Assembly (NCBI GenBank): GCA_016648135.1
Contig: JADDOH010002618.1
Location: forward strand, 215,451-279,450
Source: Agrypnia vestita
Taxonomy: Eukaryota; Arthropoda; Insecta; Trichoptera; Phryganeidae
Direction of reading: 5' to 3'
Length of the DNA: 64,000 nucleotides
Shown here: piece after piece, positions 56,999 through 64,000 of the stretch
Layout of the letters: every line of letters begins with the position of its first letter
Position numbering within the stretch: the first letter of the stretch is position 1
Notes under the pieces: model-generated
Database searches by the model: none
Seen by the model: only the letters and a program-made list of their open reading frames with translations
What the model was told of the DNA's origin: nothing
Translations under genes and position numbers: made by a program

Positions 56999-57785
56999 CC
57001 AGACTTACGTTACAGTATCAAACCTGAAATCTGTAGATGTACACTAAAGTAGGTAAGAGTGTTTGGATATTATGACATTTGAGTTAGAGGGGATTTGTAG
57101 GTAATGAGTAGGTTAAGCGTAATAACAACAAACCTGATTTTTTAATATGTTTAACAGGACAGTACGATACACTTCTATGAAATGATTGCCAGACGGATTT
57201 TGTTATTTCTTCTGCCAAACGCTTTGATTAAATAGTCATGTCATTTAGATATAAATAATCATGTCATTTACGTAACAAATCTAAATTTTATATATTCTAT
57301 TCGGAATATTATCTGATTCCATATATTTTAACGTTTTACTTGCACATTTTTTGTACCTGTATTTTTTTTACCAAAATCCCCGAAACTCGCATATCCACAC
57401 CTATAAAACTCACAAAAAACACAAAAACAAACAAAAAAACACAAAAAACAAAACAAAAAACACAAAAAAACTTTATACAAATCTACATCGTTTGTCCGAT
57501 TCCATTCAAATTTTGCATGCTTATGCTTTAGGACCCGGCGGGTGACATAGGAGACATTTCTCCTTTATTATTTTACCCCTTTCCCTCCCCCTGATATATT
57601 TTCGATGCAAATCTATACCGTCCGAATCGAACCTTTCTTTCCCTCCCACAAATTTATTTCCAACTTAATCCTTAACTCGTACAACGCCGGGTACGAACAG
57701 CTAATCATACATAATATCCAAAACTTCTTATACACTACAGTGTACATCTAAAGAAAATATTTCAGGTTTGATACTATAGCGGTGG
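56999..57785. mobile_element. MITE family M2, copy 2, with an internal insertion
   Basis: Left arm CGACCGCCAGACTTACGTTA and right arm AGTGTACATCTAAAGAAAAT, then TTTCAGGTTTGATACTATAG, match 14322-14832. About 300 bases (57400-57705) beginning in a CAAAAAACA repeat and ending ACAACGCCGGGTACGAACAG then CTAAT are extra. CTAAT after a small hairpin resembles a Helitron 3' end, but this is tentative. Confidence 0.55.
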
Positions 57786-57898
57786 CATCTACAACTTTCA
57801 AGAATCTGATAGATATGGCAGTCTATCAGTGTAATCCACCTTTATGATATGTGTATTTTATATCTTTATGGTATAAAGTACACATATCATATGTGTTA

Positions 57899-57986
57899 AG
57901 TGACTTTGTACATTGAATAATTAATTCATAAATTCCTAATTAATTTCCAGTGTTTTCATTCGTTCCCTTCTAACCACATACATGAC
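57899..57986 (+). repeat. Solo-LTR family L1, right-end fragment
   Basis: CTAATTAATTTCCAGTGTTT then TCATTCGTTCCC and the end CATGACA parallel 3690-3770. Confidence 0.55.
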
Positions 57987-57994
57987 AATACATT

Positions 57995-58315
57995 TTACAA
58001 CGTGTAGTCCTGATACTCCCTCATAACGCTCCCCATCAAGTTCCGATTCTGGACCGCTCTCAATCCAGGGTCTCTCCAGGCAGATGGAACGCATCCATGT
58101 CTTTTTCATCCCAATGTTGTGTCCAGGATGATTTCGTTTACCGGGCTGTCGTATTGATCCATAATGTGGAAGAATTTTTTCTGAACTGCCGTAGATAGAG
58201 CTCACCATGCTCGGATTAGTTGCTAGATTAAGGCATTCGTGCGTCGAACTATCTATGGGATAGGCAAGATTCTTCTCCAACAGTACATTTGGATGGCGTC
58301 TATTTTACGCGAGTC
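57995..58315 (-). pseudogene. LINE ORF2 C-terminal fragment, separate family
   Basis: Minus strand reads RKIDAIQMYCWRRILPIP, IVRRTNALI, KKFFHIMDQY and GSVMREYQDYTL with stops between. The pattern K-I-D-A-x-x-M-x-C-W-R-R-x-L-x-I-P...R-R-T-N is a well-known LINE reverse transcriptase signature downstream of the palm. Frames on either strand here are pieces or shadows of it. Confidence 0.65.
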
Positions 58316-58620
58316 ACTGTTACGGACTGTTCAAGACATTGCTGCATACATATGCATGCAGAAAAGATTTAATAATAGTTTGAAGCAACATAATTTTGAT
58401 TGCTTTTTTGATGTTTCTGTGCTTCCATATTTTCGAATATTGGTTGATAGCATTATTAGCTTCAGGTGTCTTCTTCGTGTGTATAATACTAGTGTTAGAT
58501 AAATAATGAGATTAAAGACACGTGAACAACCCGACTGATGAAGTCATACATATATAATGGATGTGTGAAAGGAATCTTTGAATAAAGTTGAATGTATTAT
58601 AAAACAAATTGTTTATATGA

Positions 58621-58890
58621 ATCACATCATCATCATCATCATCATCATTCTTGGCACTACAACCCTTGGTGGGTCTTGGCCTCCTCAATAATTTTCCTCC
58701 ACTCATCTCGGTCTAGTGCCAGCTCTCTCCAGTTTCGAAGGTCTAAGGCAGAGATATCTTTGAGGACGTTGTCACTCCATCTTAGTTTTGGCCTTCCTAA
58801 GCTCCTTCGCCCTATTGGCCTTGAGTTTAGCAGGGACTTTGGTGCTTGATGCTCGGACATTCTCTCCACATGACCCAGCCACATTTTTTT
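58621..58890 (-). pseudogene. LINE family C, intact C-terminus and 3' end with (GAT)n tail
   Basis: Minus frame from ~58887 reads WLGHVERMSEHQAPKSLLNS, GRRSLGRPKLRWSDNVLKDI, then NWRELALDRDEWRKIIEEAK and THQGL before a stop. The 3' UTR is ~30 bases and the end is a (GAT)8-like repeat (58627-58650). It is 5'-truncated at a small palindrome. It provides the residues missing from 49730-49955. Confidence 0.8.
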
Positions 58891-58923
58891 TCTATGTAGC
58901 TATGAATCACATAGCTACATAGA
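58891..58923. repeat. 14-bp-arm palindrome at a LINE 5' truncation point
   Basis: TCTATGTAGCTATG and CATAGCTACATAGA are separated by five bases and abut the truncated 5' end of the LINE family C copy. Confidence 0.7.
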
Positions 58924-58929
58924 AGAAAA

Positions 58930-59820
58930 CTTATTTGTCGAAAAATATATAAACCTGAAAAATATATGGAGCCTTCTCTTGCCAGGAGATTGACTTGCTA
59001 TTTACACTATATTCATATTCTTCTTCAAATTAGGCAATCCGCCCTTAAAGAGTGATTTGTGCCATTTTACAAGTTATATATGAGATGTTGCTAAGAAAGG
59101 GAATTATTAATTATATATTTATGTCATTTACTAACAAGAACTATTATATTGTCAGATTAGGTGAGTTCATAGCAAGAAGATGGCAAATATTTGTTGGGAG
59201 TTGAAATTTAGCCTCGATCAGCTCATTGTAAAGAGTATTAGAGTTTCGCAATGGGTTACACTATATTAGACAATTATTTTCACATCAAATCTTCGACTTT
59301 ATATGCGTTCCTCCTATTTTAGTAATCGCTATATTCTCCTGCAGCGGCGTGCAGTCTGTAATTGAAATATGTGAACTTTACTAGAATACCTAATATTAAT
59401 TAACTAAATAATTAACTAACTAGAATAATAAACTAACAAGTAAAATATTACCACCAAATTCAAAATTCGAGAAGAACTGTAAATAATCGTAGGTTTCCGA
59501 AAAAAAATTAAGAATGTTTTAGAAAGACCTGGAATCCAGAGAAATGTGCGAATACATACCAGAAGATTCGAGAAATCAAGTCTTTCTAGTGAGCCAAAAA
59601 TTGCATGTTTCAGAATAATGACCGAGTTTATGTTTGTATTCAGTGACTTTGTTCTTAAAAAAAGTTTATTTTTTTAGTGTGTTTCATTGCGATCCCACTG
59701 ACCTAAATTGCGATCACAATGCACATTTTAAGATAATTTTCAGATATAAATATATAAAATTTGTTAGAAAAATATTTAATTTTGCTTCTTTATCCAAAAG
59801 ATATGTTTAGATACAACTTA
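58930..59820. other. Unassigned AT-rich DNA
   Basis: No gene or recognised repeat. Confidence 0.4.
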
Positions 59821-59824
59821 TGCT

Positions 59825-61541
59825 TGTGATGGATCCTCTTCTTCGCCTTTCAGCTCGATCCTACTCCTAACTGAGTTTACGCCTTGTTAGAGGCAAACAA
59901 GCTATCTATCTACGTCGGGTGAAGGCTCTACGGCTTTTAACGTAGTATTTCCAAACACCCTCGCTTTATTCAAGACCTCCCCAGTTCACGTTGTGTAATT
60001 TTTTGTTTCGAACTATAGGGGATGAATTGGTTTTGTGGTAACCCTATCGCAAGCTAAACTTAAATTAAATACTGGGGTATGAAGTTCGTGAATGTTCATG
60101 GAAAACGCAACCAAAACTACCTAGAACGTCAATTAAGCCCTACGGTGCAATTGCTAAACATACTATGTTCCGTCGCCCTATATTATTTACCTATCATTCC
60201 TACGGACTGAAACCACTGCATCTGGTGTAGCTGCGCTTCCTAATCCAAAATTCAACATTCGCCGATACTAACCGATAACATCATACGTCCCCCCTAATGG
60301 ATCGTTATTAATCGCCCAGAATCGTATTCGTAGCGATAACTCGTTATTCGAAACGATAATCGTAATTCTATTAACTAAAGGTCATTTCCCGGCGTGTTCA
60401 CGATGACCAATTGTTCGTTGTACCGAATACCCATAGTATATAATATATCGTTGCAACGGATTGTTCGCTGGTTGAAACGTGAAATGACCACAAAACGTTA
60501 TACGAAATTGCGCCTTAGCAACATGTACGTAATACGAGATGCCCGCATTTGAAAAGTTCGTTGTGGCGAGCTGTTCGTTAACCGAAACGCGTATTGCTCG
60601 ACGATCTTTGCGCGAGAAATTCGTTGAAATGAAACATACGTTAAACGAGTTCTAACAGTTCGCTGTATGAATCGTTCGTTGTGGCGAGTTGTCCGCTAAC
60701 CGAAACGCGTAGTGTCCGATGATCTCTGAACGTGAAGTTCGTTGTAGTGAGTCATACGCAATACGAGGCGTCCGCAGTCCTAAAAGTTCGTAATGCAAAC
60801 TGTTTGCCGCGGCGAATCGTTCATTAATCATAGTGTTCACCGTCGTGGGCAAGACGTGGAGCATTCGTTGTTGTGAATCGTACGACGCGCGAGATACTTG
60901 GGATACACTATTATTTCTTCTAACTTTCTAGCTGTTTCTAATGTAATAGTATTTACTGTAATTATTTAAATACTAAAATGTCCGTTAACTATACACTCTT
61001 TTTTTTTTGAAATTGTAATAATCTTTTCTCTTTTATACCTAATCTAACATGTAAATTGCACCTATTTTCCATCAACATTCATGTCCCTTCATACTGTATG
61101 CCCAGGCTCCTGGTCGCGGCGCCATTTGTGATGGCTCCTCTTCTTCGCCTTTCAGCTCGATCCTACTCCTAACTGAGTTTACGCCTTGTTAGAGGCAAAC
61201 AAGCTATCTATCTACGTCGGGTGAAGGCTCTACGGCTTTTAACGTAGTATTTCCAAACACCCTCGCTTTATTCAAGACCTCCCCAGTTCACGTTGTGTAA
61301 TTTTTTGTTTCGAACTATAGGGGATGAATTGGTTTAGTGGTAACCCTAACGCAAGCTTTCTTAAATTAAATACTGGGGTATGAAGTTCGTGAATGTTCAT
61401 GGAAAACGCAAACAAAACTACCTAGCACGTCAATTAAGCCCTACGGTGCAATTGCTAAACATACTATGTTCCGTGGCCCTATATTATTTACCTATCATTC
61501 CTACGGACTGAAACCACTGCATCTGGTGTAGCTGCGCTTCC
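59825..61541 (-). mobile_element. Small non-autonomous LTR element (TRIM-like)
   Basis: Two direct repeats, 59825-60240 and 61127-61541, ~98% identical by eye, bound an 886-bp interior without gag or pol. Read on the minus strand, the 61127-61541 LTR ends GAGCCATCACA; two bases later comes TGGCGCCGCGACCAGGAGCC (RC of 61105-61124), a plausible tRNA primer-binding site. The LTR start on that strand is GGAAGCGCAGCTAC. A polypurine tract before the other LTR is not clear, and no target duplication is seen. Replication would need enzymes from another element. The near-identity of the LTRs indicates recent insertion. Confidence 0.7.
60440..60900. repeat. Degenerate ~118-bp tandem repeats inside the LTR element
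   Basis: TTCGTTGTGGCGAGCTGTTC at 60557 and TTCGTTGTGGCGAGTTGTCC at 60675 head two good units (period 118) ending in ACCGAAACGCGTA. Weaker units start near 60449 and 60803. Unusually rich in CG dinucleotides and TTCGTT phrases compared with the rest of the window. Confidence 0.65.
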
Positions 61542-62683
61542 AGAGTGCGCGACCCTCTGCTCCCACGCCCTCTCCGCTCGATCCCCCATTGTCCTACCTG
61601 TATGGGATCGACCGCCATCCACTGGAAAGGTTAGTAACGTGCCGTTATCACATGCGCATGCACATATAGAGTACATAGATCCCCTGAAAGCCCTCAAGTC
61701 CTTCGTAGCCGCTCCTATGGGTGATTCCGTCTTCGACGCCCTCGCTGATTAATAATTTTATCTCCCGCCTTTATCTCGCTGTGCTTATTCCTTACGATCT
61801 TTTATATTTACTCTGCATTATCTTTATATCAATTACATTGTTACGTTTATTTACTAGCCGGCCTAAGTTCCGTCACCTGTATCTGGCCCTATGTCTCATT
61901 CTAGTAGTACGTTGGGTTCTAATGGATAAGGGGTTTGTAGAAGGTATGTGTAAGTGTATGTGTACGCGGAAAATGTGGTTGCTTTAAATTCGGCCCCTCC
62001 ATACCCAAAGGCTCATCGGTGACTGATCCCATCTTCCTTCTCCCGACACGAGTTCCGGATACGTTGACCTGAGCCTGGATGCGCCTTTTCATGTTGGGCC
62101 TCTTCTGTGCAAAGTACCGCACCATCCCTCGCGTCAGTGTCTGGCGTCCGGGCTCAGAGCCAGTTTGCCCCCCGAATTCCAACTCCTCCAGGTTAAACTA
62201 AGTTAAACTACGGTATATATACTGAAGCTACTGTAAAGATGGTCCCGGGCCACCTGTCAAGCCAAAATATGCGAGTGGGGAAGGGGAGTTTCCTAGGCTC
62301 CCCAACCCTCGCCTGTGAGCAACTACAGCCCATTGGCCATTCGCGACACTACAGTGACTGCAATCACCCTCCCAGGTAGTACTTATTATAATCTGGTATG
62401 CATCAATACGTTCAATCCATTCCAGACGAGTGAAGACATCCGCACGGGTGTTGTGCCACCCGTGAAGAGCCCCCTCATACACTACGTACGAATAGATACA
62501 TACTAATAAAATATAATATACATACATATACTTACATATAAAATACATAAATAAATACTTGTAATGGTTGGTTGCCATGTGGTTTCACGAGGCCATGACC
62601 CCTCGTATTAGTAGATGGAAAGGTGGATCTGGACAGTAGGGATATGCCTAGCCCCTGGCCAGGGATGTCGGTGTATTTTCTCC
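61542..62683. other. Unassigned GC-richer DNA next to the LTR element
   Basis: Less AT-rich than the window average. Minus frames at 61919 (87 codons) and 62228 (116 codons) show no recognised domain. 62570-62680 reads like the upstream part of a LINE-type 3' UTR leading into the satellite. Could be part of an unknown larger element. Confidence 0.35.
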
Positions 62684-64000
62684 AAATGGTGTACAGCTAG
62701 AATCCTGCCATCGATGATGATGGGATCTGCCTAATTATCTCCGACTGATGTGTAACTGGAACCCTGCCATCACCGATGAAGATGATGATGTCACTATCGA
62801 AACGTCACCTGATGACATTTAGCTGAACCGCCGCTAATGATGATGATGATGATGATGATACTATCGTAACGTTTCCTGACGATATACAACTGGGACACCG
62901 CTAATGATGACGTTGATGACGCTATCGAAACGCCTCCTGACGATATATAGCTGGACCACCGCTAGTGATGATGATGATGATGATGATACTATCGTAACGT
63001 CTCCTGACTATATATAGCCGAAACACCGCTAATGATGGTGATGATACTATCGTAACGACTCCTGACGATATATAGCTGAAACACCGCTAATGATGATGAT
63101 GATGATGATGATGCTATCGAAACGCCCGCTGACTATATATAACTGGGACACTGCTAGTGATGATGATGATGATGATACTATTGAAACACCTCCTGACTAT
63201 ATGTAACTGGGACACTGCTAACGATGATGTTGATGAAGATACTATCGCAACGCCTCCTGACTATATACAACTGGGACACTGCTAACGATGATGTTGATGA
63301 AGATACTATCGCAACGCCTCCTGACTATATACAACTGGGACGCTGCTAACGATGATGTTGATGATGATACCATCGAAACGCCTCCTGACTACATACAACT
63401 GGGACGCTGCTAATGATGGTGATGATGATGATGCTATTGAAACGTCTCCTGACAATATATAACTGGGACACTGCTAATGATGATGATGTTGATGATACTA
63501 TCGAAACGCCTCCTGACGATATAAAGCTGAACCACCGCTAGTGATGACGATGATGATGATGATACTATCGCAACGCCTCCCGACGATATATATCTGGAAC
63601 ACCGCTAGTGATGATGATGATACTATCAGAACGCCTCCTGACTATATGTGACTGGAACATCGCTAATGAAGATGATGATGATGATACTATTGAAACGTCT
63701 CCTGACGATATACAACTGGGACACTGCTAATGATGGTGATGATACTATCGGAACGCCTCCTGACTATATATGACTGGAACACCGCTAATGAAGATGATGA
63801 TGATGATACTATTGAAACGTCTCCTGACAATATATAACTGGGACACTGCTAATGATGGTGATGATACTATCGGTACGCCTCCTGACTATATATGACTGGA
63901 ACACCGCTAATGAAGATGATGATGATGGTACTATTGAAACGTCTCCTGACAATATATAACTGGGACACTGCTGGTGATGGTGATGATGATGATGCTATCG
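62684..64000 (+). repeat. Satellite of 59-69-bp monomers with an internal (GAT)n
   Basis: About 20 tandem monomers run to the window edge. Each has a fixed part (CTATCGAAACGCCTCCTGAC, then ATATATAACTGGGACACTGC and TAAT) and a variable (GAT)n part that explains the length differences. The last six monomers alternate between GGAACACCGCTAATGAAG and GGGACACTGCTAATGGTG-type forms, making a ~122-bp dimer. No coding frame is conserved. Confidence 0.85.

Noticed and set aside
62684..64000. CGAAACG...CTGA(C/T)GA order in each satellite monomer suggested a hammerhead satellite
   Set aside because: Most monomers have CTGACTA or CTGACGA, and no stem II closes between the core parts. The spacing is filled by GAT repeats.
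1..64000. CRISPR arrays, rRNA, bacterial operons or prophage
   Set aside because: No spaced identical repeats of CRISPR size, no rRNA-like sequence and no prokaryotic gene packing. The repeat content is eukaryotic.

Overview
The window reads as repeat-rich, AT-rich intergenic and intronic DNA from an animal, most likely an insect. This is inferred from the combination of craniofacial-development-protein-2-like and RTE-like LINE remnants, a Penelope-like element (PLE) with a GIY-YIG endonuclease, several tRNA-derived SINE heads, solo LTRs, long-arm foldback MITEs and a GAT-bearing satellite. Almost all short ORFs are AT-rich chance ORFs or broken transposon pieces. There is no operon structure, rRNA, CRISPR array or intact transposase. 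The order cannot be fixed from sequence alone.

Only one host gene is supported: a first coding exon on the minus strand (21070-21513). It has a stop-bounded ATG, 148 codons and a phase-0 donor. The rest of that gene was not found, so either the intron is very long or the next exons are too short to see. Everything left of 21070 may be its first intron.

Layout. 1-5.2 kb: LINE 3' fragments, a tRNA-SINE head, a 527-bp solo LTR with a 4-bp target duplication, and two MITE families. 5.9-21 kb: LINE fragments, two LTR-like repeats and large foldback elements. 21-24 kb: the exon, a ~39-bp minisatellite and a SINE head. 24.9-25.3 kb: a 5'-truncated PLE whose GIY-YIG relic runs into a well-folded hammerhead ribozyme motif. 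29-31 kb: a hAT-like element holding a LINE relic. 33-38 kb: SINE, foldback, MITE and LINE copies. 39-40.5 kb: a nested stack of MITE inside LINE inside LTR. 43-46 kb: PLE-terminal-like inverted repeats, one an almost perfect 84-bp-arm palindrome. 47.7-49.4 kb: a second hAT-like element. 49.7-58.9 kb: LINE, SINE and MITE mixture, including a LINE endonuclease start. 59.8-61.5 kb: a small non-autonomous LTR element (TRIM-like) with a PBS and internal tandem repeats. 62.7-64 kb: a 59-69-bp satellite running off the window.

The most interesting structures are the PLE/hammerhead unit at 24885-25337 (with the ORF stop codon inside the ribozyme core), the palindrome at 45324-45500, the compact LTR element at 59825-61541, and the compound satellite at the right end. 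All family names are pattern recognition by eye; no database search was run.
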